Shown: piece by piece, positions 25,053 through 33,483 of the stretch
How the letters are laid out: each line of letters starts with the position of its first letter
How positions within the stretch are numbered: position 1 is the stretch's first letter
Position numbers and translations under genes: made by a program
The notes under the pieces: model-generated
Seen by the model: only the letters and a program-made list of their open reading frames with translations
Database searches by the model: none
What the model was told of the DNA's origin: nothing
From: Arthrobacter sp. E3
Lineage (GTDB): Bacteria; Actinomycetota; Actinomycetes; Actinomycetales; Micrococcaceae
NCBI RefSeq assembly: GCF_017353415.1
Contig: NZ_JAFMPX010000024.1
Coordinates: 1-54,792 of the forward strand
Direction: 5' to 3'
DNA length: 54,792 bases

Positions 25053-27839
25053 GTGCCCAGCAAGGCAGCAGCCAGCAAGCCCAAGACCGGCAAAAAGCTC
25101 GTCATCGTAGAGTCCCCTGCCAAAAGCAAGACCATCGCCAAGTACTTGGGCGAGGGTTTCGTCGTCGAGGCTTCGATCGGCCACATCCGTGACCTTCCGC
25201 AGCCTTCCGAGCTCCCAGCGGAGCTGAAGAAGACCTCGATCGGCAAGTTCGCCGTCGACCTTGACCACGATTTCAAGCCGTATTACGTGATCTCCCCGGA
25301 CAAGAAAAAGAAGGTAGCCGAGCTCAAGGCGCAGCTCAAGGACGCCGACGAGCTTTACCTCGCAACTGATGGGGACCGCGAAGGCGAGGCCATCGCGTGG
25401 CATCTGCTCGAGGTACTCAAGCCGAAGGTGCCCGTGCACCGCATGACGTTTGCGGAAATCACGAAGGAATCGCTGCAGCGCGCCATGGGAAACCTGCGCG
25501 AACTGGACACCGATCTGGTGGATGCGCAGGAAACCCGCCGCGTCGTTGACCGTTTGTTCGGCTACGAGCTTTCCCCGGTGCTGTGGCGCAAGGTGGCCCC
25601 GAAGCTGTCCGCCGGCCGTGTGCAATCCGTAGTGACCCGCATGGTGGTGGAGCGTGAGCGTGAGCGCATGGCGTTCCGATCCGCGAACTACTGGGACCTG
25701 GCCGGCACGTTCACCCCGGAAACGGGTGAGAAATTCAACGCCAAGCTGGCCTCCGTCGACGGTCTGCGCGTGGCCTCCGGCCGTGACTTCAGCGACAAGG
25801 GCGAACTGACGGGCAAGAACGTCACGCACTTGGATGAGGTGGCCGCGAAGGCACTCGCCACGGCGTTGCAGGACGTCCCGTTTGCTGTCCGCTCAGTGGA
25901 GCACAAGCCCTACACCCGCCGTCCGGCCCCGCCGTTTACGACGTCGACCCTGCAGCAGGAGGCCGGGCGCAAGCTGCGCTTCACTTCCAAGTCGACGATG
26001 TCAACCGCCCAGCGCCTGTACGAAAACGGTTACATCACGTATATGCGTACGGATTCATCCTCGCTCAGTGACGAGGCCGTCAACGCCGCCCGCCGGCAGG
26101 CCTCGGAGCTGTACGGCCCCGAGTTCGTGCCCGCTGCCCGGCGTGTTTACGCCAACAAGAGCTCCAACGCGCAGGAAGCCCACGAGGCCATCCGTCCCGC
26201 CGGCGATTCCTTCCGCACCCCGGCCCAGGTGGCCAGTGCCCTGCGCGGGGATGAGTTCAAGCTGTACGAATTGATTTGGAAGCGCACCGTGGCCTCGCAG
26301 ATGGCGGACGCCAAGGGTTCCACGGCCACCATCAAGTTGGGTGCCAAGGCATCCGGCGGTGCTGCCGACGGAAAGGACGCCGAGTTCTCGGCCTCCGGCA
26401 CGGTCATCACGTTCCGCGGCTTCCTGGCTGCCTATGAGGAAGGCCGCGACGAGTCCCGCAACGACTCCGACGATTCAGACCGCCGCCTGCCCAACGTGAA
26501 GGAAAACGACGCGCTGACGGCCGCCGATGTCCAGGCTAACGGCCACGACACCTCCCCACCGCCGCGCTTCACCGAAGCGTCGCTGACGAAGGAAATGGAA
26601 GAGCGCGACATCGGCCGCCCCTCCACCTATGCCTCCACGCTCTCCACCATCATGGACCGCGGCTACGTTCGCAAGCAGGGCTCCGCGCTGGTGCCCAGCT
26701 GGATCGCGTTCTCCGTGGTGCGCCTGCTGGAAGTGCACTTCACCGACTACGTGGACTACGAGTTCACCGCAGGCATGGAAACCGGACTGGACCGCATCGC
26801 CAACGGTCAGGAGCAGGGTTCTGACTGGCTCAAGCACTTCTACTTTGGTGACGGGGACGACGTCGGGCTCCAGAGCATTGTGAACAACCTGGGCGACATT
26901 GACGCCCGAGACATCAACTCGATGCCCATCACCGACACCCTGGTACTGCGCGTGGGCAAGTTTGGTCCGTATCTGGAAAGCACCGTCCCCACGGTCGACC
27001 CCAAGACCGGGGAAATCATTGAGGCCGCCCGCGCCAATGTGCCTGAGGATCTGGCCCCCGACGAGCTCACGCCCGCCAAGGCGCAGGAACTCATGGAAAC
27101 GGCCGCTCCCGAGGAACGGGTGCTGGGCGCCGATCCGGTGTCAGGGAACACCGTAGTGGCCAAGAACGGCCGCTACGGCCCGTACGTCACCGAAGTCATC
27201 CCCGAGATGACGGAAGAGGACATCGCCAACCAGCCGGTGGAGTACTACAAGAACGGCAAGCCGAAGCCGCCGAAGAAGCCTGTGAAGGTCAAACCGCGCA
27301 CAGGATCGCTGTTCAAGACCATGAGCGTTGACACCATTACGCTGGACGAGGCGCTGGCCATCATGAGCCTGCCCCGCGTCCTGGGTGCGGACGCCGAAGG
27401 TAATGAGATCACCGTCCAGAACGGCCGCTTTGGGCCGTACCTGAAGAAGGGCTCAGATTCGCGTTCCATCGGGACGGAAGAGGAAATCTTCAGCATCACC
27501 CTTGAGCAGGCGCTGGAGATCTACTCCCAACCCAAGCAGCGCGGAGCCCGTGCCGCCGTGGCGCCGCTGGCTGAATTTGGCGAGGACCCTGTCTCGGGGA
27601 AGAACATTGTGGTTAAGGAGGGCCGCTTCGGCCCGTACATCACCGACGGCATCACGAACATCACCGTGCCTCGCGGAACCGAGGTTGAGGAACTGACCCG
27701 GGAAACCGCCGTCGAACTTCTGGCGGACAAGCGTGAGCGCGGTCCTGTCAAGCGCACTGCGAAGGCACCGGCGAAGAAAGCCGCGCCCAAGAAGAAGGCG
27801 CCGACCAAGAAGGAGAAACTTAGTTCCGGCGAGCTGTGA
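25053..27839 (+). CDS. topA: DNA topoisomerase I
   Basis: Type IA topoisomerase that relaxes negative supercoils. The TOPRIM domain starts with KLVIVESPAKSKTIAKYLG (residues 11-30), with the DxD-type TDGDREGEAIAWHLLE near 107. The catalytic tyrosine is Y330 in ITYMRTDSSSLS. After residue 600 several topoisomerase C-terminal repeats appear (GKFGPYLES, NGRYGPYV, NGRFGPYLKKG, EGRFGPYI), without zinc cysteines, as in mycobacteria, and then a lysine/alanine-rich tail. 928 residues. GTG start with TAGGAG upstream. The stop codon lies within the first arm of a long hairpin. Confidence 0.97.
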   Translation: MPSKAAASKPKTGKKLVIVESPAKSKTIAKYLGEGFVVEASIGHIRDLPQPSELPAELKKTSIGKFAVDLDHDFKPYYVISPDKKKKVAELKAQLKDADELYLATDGDREGEAIAWHLLEVLKPKVPVHRMTFAEITKESLQRAMGNLRELDTDLVDAQETRRVVDRLFGYELSPVLWRKVAPKLSAGRVQSVVTRMVVERERERMAFRSANYWDLAGTFTPETGEKFNAKLASVDGLRVASGRDFSDKGELTGKNVTHLDEVAAKALATALQDVPFAVRSVEHKPYTRRPAPPFTTSTLQQEAGRKLRFTSKSTMSTAQRLYENGYITYMRTDSSSLSDEAVNAARRQASELYGPEFVPAARRVYANKSSNAQEAHEAIRPAGDSFRTPAQVASALRGDEFKLYELIWKRTVASQMADAKGSTATIKLGAKASGGAADGKDAEFSASGTVITFRGFLAAYEEGRDESRNDSDDSDRRLPNVKENDALTAADVQANGHDTSPPPRFTEASLTKEMEERDIGRPSTYASTLSTIMDRGYVRKQGSALVPSWIAFSVVRLLEVHFTDYVDYEFTAGMETGLDRIANGQEQGSDWLKHFYFGDGDDVGLQSIVNNLGDIDARDINSMPITDTLVLRVGKFGPYLESTVPTVDPKTGEIIEAARANVPEDLAPDELTPAKAQELMETAAPEERVLGADPVSGNTVVAKNGRYGPYVTEVIPEMTEEDIANQPVEYYKNGKPKPPKKPVKVKPRTGSLFKTMSVDTITLDEALAIMSLPRVLGADAEGNEITVQNGRFGPYLKKGSDSRSIGTEEEIFSITLEQALEIYSQPKQRGARAAVAPLAEFGEDPVSGKNIVVKEGRFGPYITDGITNITVPRGTEVEELTRETAVELLADKRERGPVKRTAKAPAKKAAPKKKAPTKKEKLSSGEL

Positions 27840-27898
27840 AAGGCCATTTGGTGGCGGGGCAACACATTTGTTGCTTCGCCACCAAGTGGCCTTTCACA
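27835..27898. terminator. Long hairpin containing the topA stop codon
   Basis: The arm at 27835-27856 pairs with 27877-27898 over 22 bases with one G-T wobble. Inside, GCAAC (27859-27863) pairs with GTTGC (27870-27874). The whole forms a 64-base stem-loop. There is no U-tract, so it may act as a bidirectional, Rho-assisted or transcript-stabilising element and not as a classic intrinsic terminator. The last bases of topA are part of the stem. Confidence 0.75.
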
Positions 27899-27929
27899 TG
27901 GAAGGGTGCGGATGGAGAATAATGGCGCT

Positions 27930-28916
27930 ATGAGATTAGGCGTACTCGACATCGGGTCCAATACAGTCCACTTGCTTCTTGTTGACGCGCGTCCGGGAGC
28001 AAACCCCGTGCCTTTCGCCTCCCACAAACGACCCCTGAGCCTGGTGAAGCACCTCGATGCGGACGGCAACATCAACGATGAGGGGCAGCATGAGCTGATT
28101 GAATTCATCCTTGAAGCGTGGGAATTTGCGGCCAAGCACCAGGCTAAGGACCTTTTGGCGTTCTGCACCTCGGCCATCCGGGAATCAACCAATGGTGCCG
28201 CTGTTTTGGCCCGTGTCCAGCATGAAACCACCATCCGCCTGACCGAGCTCACCGGTGAGGAAGAATCCGCCATGACGTTCTTCGCTGTGCGCCGCTGGCA
28301 TGGCTGGGGCGCAGGGACCATCTTGAATCTGGACATTGGCGGTGGCTCCTTTGAAATATCCCAAGGCTCCAACGAACTGCCCGATCTGGCTCATTCGGTG
28401 CCTTTGGGTGCCGGCCGGCTGACTCGCGAGTGGCTCGCAGAAGACCCTCCCACAGCCAAGAGCATCAAACGCTTGCGCAAGCACATCAAAGCGACCCTGC
28501 AGGAACCTATCGCCCTCACGCAGGCACTCGGTACACCCAACATCGTCACGGGCTCTTCCAAGACGTTCCGGGCGCTGGCACGCATCACCGGGGCGGCGCC
28601 GTCGTCCATGGGGCCGTACGTGCGTAGGGAACTGCACCTTAGCGACCTGGGCTTGTGGTCTCAGCGGCTCTCGGCGATGTCCTCCGCCGACCGTTTGCAC
28701 CTGCCCGGCGTCTCAGCGGCACGTGCTCCGCAGGTTTTGGCCGGCGCTCTGGTGGCTCAGACCGCCCTTGAACTGTTCAATGTGACAACCATGCAGATCA
28801 GCCCTTGGGCGCTGCGGGAAGGCCTGATTCTGCGGCGCCTCGACCAACTCGTTTTCGATGGTCCGCTGGATCCGCCTGCGCACGTTGGTAAGCTGAGAAA
28901 TTCGGACACGAAGTAG
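27930..28916 (+). CDS. Ppx/GppA phosphatase family protein
   Basis: Exopolyphosphatase or guanosine pentaphosphate phosphohydrolase of the actin-like ATPase fold. Its 328 residues begin with the phosphate-1 motif MRLGVLDIGSNTVHLLLVDA. Further conserved segments are TSAIRESTNG near residue 93, ELTGEEESAMTFFAVRR, and NLDIGGGSFEIS near 137 (phosphate-2). It is the short form, without the C-terminal HD-like domain. ATG 27930 is chosen to begin at the family motif; ATG 27912 and GTG 27906 are in frame upstream. It ends 6 bases before the isomerase-like gene. Confidence 0.9.
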   Translation: MRLGVLDIGSNTVHLLLVDARPGANPVPFASHKRPLSLVKHLDADGNINDEGQHELIEFILEAWEFAAKHQAKDLLAFCTSAIRESTNGAAVLARVQHETTIRLTELTGEEESAMTFFAVRRWHGWGAGTILNLDIGGGSFEISQGSNELPDLAHSVPLGAGRLTREWLAEDPPTAKSIKRLRKHIKATLQEPIALTQALGTPNIVTGSSKTFRALARITGAAPSSMGPYVRRELHLSDLGLWSQRLSAMSSADRLHLPGVSAARAPQVLAGALVAQTALELFNVTTMQISPWALREGLILRRLDQLVFDGPLDPPAHVGKLRNSDTK

Positions 28917-28922
28917 GCATAG

Positions 28923-29771
28923 ATGACGCACGTACCCAGCAATGACCCGGTCGAGCAGCCCGTGGAGGCGGCCACAGGACCCAAGCCGCACATCCCTGTG
29001 GCACTTTCCACGGCCTCGGTGTATCCACTGTCGGTTCATGACGGCTTCGCCATTGCCGCCGACCTGGGCTACGACGGCGTTGAGGTGCTGGTGACGCACA
29101 ACGGCGACAGTCAGGACGCGGCTGCATTGAATCGGCTGGCCGAACGCTATGAGCAGCCCATTGTGGCCATTCACGCACCCACTCTTCTACTGACACAGCA
29201 GGTGTGGGGAAGTGCCTGGAACAAGATCCAGCGTTCGGCTCAGATGGCCGTGGATGTCGGGGCCGACGTGGTGGTGGTGCACCCGCCGTTTCGCTGGCAG
29301 AACGACTACGCCGAGACGTTTGCCCACGGTGTGCGAGACATTGCCGATGCGTTCGGGATTCGTATCGCCGTTGAAAACATGTACCCGTGGCGTGTGCGCG
29401 GACGTGAAGCGCTGGCCTACCTGCCGCACTGGGACCCGGTACCGCAGGACTACAAAGATGTCACTTGGGACTTTTCGCACGCGGCAACGGCGGACGCCTC
29501 GAGCCTTGACGCGGTGAAGGCACTCGGGAAGCGGCTGCGGCACATCCACTTGACCGATGGCACCTCCTCCACCAAGGACCAGCACCTGATCCCGGGCCAC
29601 GGTACGCAGGAGTGCGTGGAAGTGCTCACGCACATTGCCGCCAACGGGTTCGACGGCGCCGTGGTGGCAGAAGTTTCCACCCGCAAGGCCAAGGGGGCCG
29701 GGCAGCGCGAGGAGTGGTTGGCTGAAACACTGGAATTTGCCCGCGTGCACTTGGGCCAGACACTTTCCTAG
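28923..29771 (+). CDS. Sugar phosphate isomerase/epimerase family (AP endonuclease 2-like TIM barrel)
   Basis: Xylose-isomerase-like TIM barrel, 282 residues. Characteristic strands are IPVALSTASVYPLSVHDGFAIAADLGYDGVEV, VVVHPPFRWQ (near residue 119), IRIAVENMYPW (near 150), VTWDFSHAATA (near 180) and HIHLTDG (near 208), carrying the Glu, Asp and His metal ligands of the fold. The substrate is unknown. It directly follows the Ppx gene and is probably cotranscribed with it. In related actinobacteria this pair often stays together, upstream of proC, which is memory, not a result of a search. Confidence 0.88.
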   Translation: MTHVPSNDPVEQPVEAATGPKPHIPVALSTASVYPLSVHDGFAIAADLGYDGVEVLVTHNGDSQDAAALNRLAERYEQPIVAIHAPTLLLTQQVWGSAWNKIQRSAQMAVDVGADVVVVHPPFRWQNDYAETFAHGVRDIADAFGIRIAVENMYPWRVRGREALAYLPHWDPVPQDYKDVTWDFSHAATADASSLDAVKALGKRLRHIHLTDGTSSTKDQHLIPGHGTQECVEVLTHIAANGFDGAVVAEVSTRKAKGAGQREEWLAETLEFARVHLGQTLS

Positions 29772-29835
29772 ACACTTCTCTGGCGCCACAAGGCCCGGCT
29801 GCGGGGAAGCTTCGGGGAAAAGGGCCGTTAACGTG

Positions 29836-29897
29836 AAATCGCCGAAGCGTCTGCGCCAGTGGATGGGGGGAAACACTGGTGAGTTCTTCGGCGATTT
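29836..29897. repeat. Nested dyad: 12-bp outer and 6-bp inner arms
   Basis: AAATCGCCGAAG at 29836-29847 is the exact inverse of 29886-29897. Inside it, CCAGTG at 29856-29861 is the inverse of 29874-29879. The two sets form one imperfect stem-loop of 62 bases in the 319-base gap before proC. It is directly followed by a second hairpin. No U-tract follows. Confidence 0.7.
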
Positions 29898-29923
29898 GAC
29901 TGGCCTTCAGGACAAGGCCAGTC
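29898..29923. terminator. 10-bp perfect hairpin after the nested dyad
   Basis: GACTGGCCTT (29898-29907) and AAGGCCAGTC (29914-29923) form a perfect stem with a 6-base loop. It abuts the dyad at 29836-29897 without a gap. It may contribute to ending the Ppx-isomerase transcript. The remaining bases up to 30090 show no supported gene; the promoter of proC should be there. Confidence 0.6.
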
Positions 29924-30090
29924 CGATCATCACTCGCACCCTTATGAGGTAGTTAAAAGATTACGTCCCGTGGTTGAGAATAGCCGGGGCGCGAGCTGTG
30001 CGTTTGCCGTTAACCGGTTTTCAGGTGTTTTGAGTCCGTCCAAAGCGTTTCCAGTTTGCGTGCACTGTCACTGCCAAGAATGATGGGGAC

Positions 30091-30927
30091 ATGATGAAAA
30101 AGATTGTATTTCTTGGTTGTGGGTCCATGGGAGAGGCGATTCTGGGCGGCATGCTGGCCGCCGGGGTGTCGCCAACGTCAGTGACGGTGACGGTTTGCCG
30201 CCCCGAGCGAGCCAATGAACTGGTGGAGCGTCACGGCGTCACGGCACTGGCCTCCAATGAGGAATCCGGCGCCAATGCGGAAGCCGTTCAAGGCGCCAGC
30301 GTGGTCATTCTGGGGGTGAAGCCCGTGGGCATTATTGACCTGTGCCGCGAAATTTCTGCCGCTCTTGATCCCAGCGCAGTGGTCATCAGCGTCGCCGCCG
30401 CCGTTTCCTTGGAGCAGCTTGAGGGTGCATTGCGCCCCGGCCAGCCCGTGGTGCGGTCAATGCCGAACACGCCGTTGAAGGTTGGCCGTGGGGTGGTTGC
30501 CTTGTCCGGTGGATCGAATGTCGAGGAGCATCACTTGGCGGATGCCCATGCGATTTTCGATGGCTCCGGCGTAGTTCTTGACGTTCCGGAAGAGCAGCAG
30601 AATGCCGTTTCCGCAATCAGCGGCTCAGGGCCTGCATACGCGTTCTACCTGGCAGAAGCGATGGCTGCAGCAGGGGAGTCGCTCGGCCTGGCCCCTGAAA
30701 TTGCTCAGGTGCTGGCCCGTGAAACCGTGGCTGGTGCCGGCATGATGCTGGCTGAACCCGGCGCCAACGCCACCGAGCTGCGCCGCGCGGTTACGAGTCC
30801 CAAGGGCACCACGGAACAGGCCATTGCGACGTTTGACCGCCAGGGACTGCCGGCAATTGTAAAGGCCGGAGCCGAGTCCGCCGCCGCCCGCGCCGCCGAA
30901 ATCACCGCAGAACTCTCCGGAGCGTAG
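30091..30927 (+). CDS. proC: Pyrroline-5-carboxylate reductase
   Basis: Final step of proline synthesis: NAD(P)H-dependent reduction of pyrroline-5-carboxylate. The 278 residues start with the Rossmann motif IVFLGCGSMGEAILGGMLAAG. VRSMPNTPLKVGRGV near residue 127 and AISGSGPAYAFYLAEAM near 170 are the family signatures. The C-terminal helical dimer domain ends with LRRAVTSPKGTTEQAIATFD, the ProC PROSITE-like region. ATG 30091 is followed by a second ATG. The gene is single and converges on the alkyltransferase operon, with a perfect hairpin between. Confidence 0.96.
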   Translation: MMKKIVFLGCGSMGEAILGGMLAAGVSPTSVTVTVCRPERANELVERHGVTALASNEESGANAEAVQGASVVILGVKPVGIIDLCREISAALDPSAVVISVAAAVSLEQLEGALRPGQPVVRSMPNTPLKVGRGVVALSGGSNVEEHHLADAHAIFDGSGVVLDVPEEQQNAVSAISGSGPAYAFYLAEAMAAAGESLGLAPEIAQVLARETVAGAGMMLAEPGANATELRRAVTSPKGTTEQAIATFDRQGLPAIVKAGAESAAARAAEITAELSGA

Positions 30928-30943
30928 GCGCCAAACGCCTGCA

Positions 30944-31001
30944 GGGGCTGTTGTGGTGATCGGATGCCGCTATAGCAGCGTCCGATCACCACAACAGCCC
31001 C
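30944..31001. terminator. Perfect 21-bp hairpin between convergent proC and ogt operon
   Basis: Bases 30944-30964 are the exact inverse complement of 30981-31001, with a 16-base loop. It lies between the ends of two convergent transcription units, which is the expected place for a bidirectional terminator. No U-tract on either strand. Confidence 0.8.
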
Positions 31002-31023
31002 CGCATCCGCGAAGAAACCAAAA

Positions 31024-31632
31024 CTAGGCCACTTCGAGCGCCAGCAGCAGTGATTTCGCCTCCATGCCGCCCAAGTAGGCACCCTGTCCGCCGTCCGACC
31101 GGACAACCCGGTGGCACGGCACCACCAGCGGCAGCGGGTTGCGGGCACACGCTGTTCCCACTGCCCGCACAGCCCGGGGACTTGAGGTCAGCGCCGCCAC
31201 GGCCGCATAGCTGGCAGTACGGCCGTACCCGATCTCCTGCAGGTGGGAGAGGACCTCGCGTCTGAAACCGTGCGCCAGCCGAAAGTCCAGGGCAAGGTCA
31301 AAGTGGCGCCGCCGCCGGTCAAAATACTCCTCGAGCTCCTTAGCCGCCGCATCCAGACGGGCCGGATCAGCAAGGACGCGTGGGCTGATGGTGGCCGCCA
31401 ACGATTCAAGCACGGCATCGTGCCCTTCGCTGGCAAACGCAACCCGCACCAGGCCCGCCTCGGTCGCGGCCAGCAACAGCCGCCCCACGGGAGAGTCGAT
31501 CACCCGATACGCCACATCCACCAGCCCCTCGGATGAAGCTCGTTTCCTGAAGGCCGCACCGAGCCTGTTCAACGCCTCAGCATCTGCGGCCACCACGGGC
31601 GCAAGTTCCGCGGGTAATTCATGCTCATCCAT
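31024..31632 (-). CDS. ogt: Methylated-DNA-protein-cysteine methyltransferase (first copy)
   Basis: Suicide enzyme that transfers alkyl groups from O6-alkylguanine to its own cysteine. The acceptor is in PCHRVVRSDG (C173 of 202). The helix-turn-helix DNA-binding part IGYGRTASYAAVAALTSSPRAVRAVG and the RNPLP segment with the asparagine hinge precede it. The N-terminal 40 residues (MDEHELPAELAPVV) are an extra charged extension. It is the last gene of a three-gene minus-strand operon, and its start overlaps the sigma factor gene by 8 bases. Confidence 0.93.
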   Translation of the reverse strand: MDEHELPAELAPVVAADAEALNRLGAAFRKRASSEGLVDVAYRVIDSPVGRLLLAATEAGLVRVAFASEGHDAVLESLAATISPRVLADPARLDAAAKELEEYFDRRRRHFDLALDFRLAHGFRREVLSHLQEIGYGRTASYAAVAALTSSPRAVRAVGTACARNPLPLVVPCHRVVRSDGGQGAYLGGMEAKSLLLALEVA

Positions 31633-32242
31633 CGTGTTCCATCCCTTCGCTCGGCACCAACAAGGTGCGCAACGCCTTCATGCCGTCTGCTGCGGCCCGT
31701 CGTGCGGCAGCCTCGGAATTTCCGAGCAATGCAGACACATCTGCATAATTCAGCCCCGCTAGATGGTGATAAACCACGGCCCCGCGTTGCGTGGGTGGCA
31801 GTTTCGCCAACGCTGCCCATACCAAACCGGCCGTCTCTCCAGCTTCCACAGCACGTACGACGCCGTCCCCTCCGCCCTGCACGTCGTCGCTCCCGCACGA
31901 ACCAGGCACGGGACGGAACGGGGCAGCCCCAGCTCCGAACTCCATCGAAGAATCCGACAAGAGCGGTAGCCGTCCAGCCTTGCGGTGGTGGTCCACCGCT
32001 TTGTTGCGGGCGATGGTGACAAGCCAGGCCTGGAAATTGCGGACGTTTCCACTTGAGGGGTAGGCGCGCAGGGCAGCCATAAATGTTTCCTGCCATACGT
32101 CATCGGCATCGAGCACGCCCACCATGGCCCGGCACAACCGCAGCACAGCGGGCCCGTGCTGCGTCACCAGCACCTCAAAAGGCGGCACCGCAGCGCCGGG
32201 AGCTGCCTGCTTGTGGCCCGGCCCGGAAGGCTCCAGACTCAA
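31625..32242 (-). CDS. Small sigma-70 family (ECF-like) RNA polymerase sigma factor
   Basis: A 205-residue sigma factor with regions 2 and 4. Region 2 is LRLCRAMVGVLDADDVWQETFMAALRAYP, followed by FQAWLVTIARNKAVDHHRK (residues about 33-88). Region 4 is LVWAALAKLPPTQRGAVVYHHLAG plus LNYADVSALLGNSEAAARRAAADGMKALRTL. There is no anti-sigma gene nearby. It lies between two alkyltransferase genes, overlapping both (4 and 8 bases), so all three are probably translated in one coupled operon. A role in controlling alkylation repair is inference from this context. Confidence 0.9.
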   Translation of the reverse strand: MSLEPSGPGHKQAAPGAAVPPFEVLVTQHGPAVLRLCRAMVGVLDADDVWQETFMAALRAYPSSGNVRNFQAWLVTIARNKAVDHHRKAGRLPLLSDSSMEFGAGAAPFRPVPGSCGSDDVQGGGDGVVRAVEAGETAGLVWAALAKLPPTQRGAVVYHHLAGLNYADVSALLGNSEAAARRAAADGMKALRTLLVPSEGMEHDG

Positions 32243-32748
32243 AACAGCGTCTCCGTGTGGGAACGGGCGGGGTTCTCCAGCTCGAGCAGGAACTGTTTGC
32301 GTTCAAGCCCGCCTGCATAACCCACCAGTGAGCCGTCGGAGCCGAGCACCCGGTGGCAGGGGACAACAATGCTGATCGGGTTGCGGCCGTTCGCCGATCC
32401 AACGGCCTGCGCCATGGAACGGTCACCCAGCGCGGCCGCCAGTTCGCCGTAGCTGCGGACTTCGCCGTAGGGAATGATGCGCAGCGCAGCCCAGACACAC
32501 TGCTGAAACGGGCTGCCTCGTGGGGCCAGCGGAACGGAAAATTCCTGCCGGTCGCCGGCAAAGTACTCACCAAGTTCTGCCGCAGTCTGTGCCAAGACGG
32601 GTGAAACCGACGCCTCCACCGCCTCGCCGAACGTGTCCCAAGCTGGGCGGCGCTTGTGCTCGGCCATGTATACAGCTTGTAGGCCTGAGCCGTTCTCCAC
32701 CGCCGTCAGCAAGCCCAATGGCGAGTCAAAGACCATGTGCCTAACCAT
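32239..32748 (-). CDS. Methylated-DNA-protein-cysteine methyltransferase (second copy)
   Basis: Ogt/MGMT-family protein, 169 residues, with acceptor cysteine C131 in PCHRVLGSDG. IPYGEVRSYGELAAALGDRSMAQAVG is the recognition helix region, and NGRNPISIVVPCHR holds the asparagine hinge. The N-terminal MVRHMVFDSPLGLLTAVENGSG is the usual RNase H-like start. ATG 32748 has GGAGGTG (32754-32760) upstream, better than the in-frame ATG at 32781. First gene of the operon, ending in ATGA overlap with the sigma gene. It is clearly diverged from the other copy, so this is not a recent duplication. Confidence 0.93.
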   Translation of the reverse strand: MVRHMVFDSPLGLLTAVENGSGLQAVYMAEHKRRPAWDTFGEAVEASVSPVLAQTAAELGEYFAGDRQEFSVPLAPRGSPFQQCVWAALRIIPYGEVRSYGELAAALGDRSMAQAVGSANGRNPISIVVPCHRVLGSDGSLVGYAGGLERKQFLLELENPARSHTETLF

Positions 32749-32796
32749 GGAAACACCTCCTGCCCGGTAGACGCTGACCATCCGGAAAACGTGAGT

Positions 32797-33483
32797 TTAC
32801 GGGCGAGCGGCGAAGCGTTCAAGCAGGTCGACGTACCCGGAGACAATGAGCATGTCGCGCCCGGATACGCGCGTGCTTGGCTGCGCATAGGTGAAATCCT
32901 CACCTGGGGACTTCACCCCGACAATGGTCACGCCATACTTGGAACGGACCTTGGACTCCTCCAGCGTGAACCCCTGCGTTTCCTTCGGCGGGTACATTTT
33001 CACAATGGCAAAATCGTCGTCGAACTCGATGAAGTCAAGCATGCGCCCGCCCACCAGGTGCGCAGCACGGACGCCTGCGTCTGCCTCGGGGTAGATGACG
33101 TGGTTGGCGCCAATGCGCGTCAGGATCTTGCCGTGTGACTGCGTGATGGCCTTGACCCACAGGTGTGCAATGCCCAAATCCACCAGGTTCACGGTGATCA
33201 GCACGCTGGATTCAATGGACGTTCCCACACCCACGACGGCGGAGCTGAAGTCCTGTGCCCCAAGCTGGCGCAGTGCGTCGATGTTCGTGGCGTCGGCCTC
33301 CACGACGTGGGTCAGCACGCCGGCCCACTTTTGCACCAGGGCGGGGTCGCGCTCGATCGCCAGCACTTCCCGGCCCTGCTTGACCAGCTGGTGGGCTGTG
33401 GCGGCACCAAAACGGCCCAGTCCAACGACCAAAACTGGAGCGTTGTGCGGCGGACGGTTGCTGGAGTTGATCTTCTCAGCCAA
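32797..33483 (-). CDS. trkA: Trk/Ktr potassium uptake regulatory subunit (TrkA type)
   Basis: Cytoplasmic RCK protein that gates the TrkH channel subunit by binding nucleotides. The Rossmann RCK_N domain starts with VLVVGLGRFGAATAHQLVKQG and has EADATNIDALRQLG, and RCK_C is near the end (YGVTIVGVKSPGEDF, DMLIVSGYVDLLERF). A TTG start at 33483 is supported by AGAGAGG seven bases upstream and by an 8-base overlap with trkH. This gives 228 residues, the usual length; the frame is open further upstream but only within trkH. Operon with trkH is certain from the overlap. Confidence 0.9.
   Translation of the reverse strand: MAEKINSSNRPPHNAPVLVVGLGRFGAATAHQLVKQGREVLAIERDPALVQKWAGVLTHVVEADATNIDALRQLGAQDFSSAVVGVGTSIESSVLITVNLVDLGIAHLWVKAITQSHGKILTRIGANHVIYPEADAGVRAAHLVGGRMLDFIEFDDDFAIVKMYPPKETQGFTLEESKVRSKYGVTIVGVKSPGEDFTYAQPSTRVSGRDMLIVSGYVDLLERFAARP

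Noticed and set aside
29635-29952. 105-codon ORF overlapping the isomerase-like gene and the dyads
   Set aside because: Most of it is a shifted-frame reading of the isomerase gene, and its end lies in the inverted repeats.
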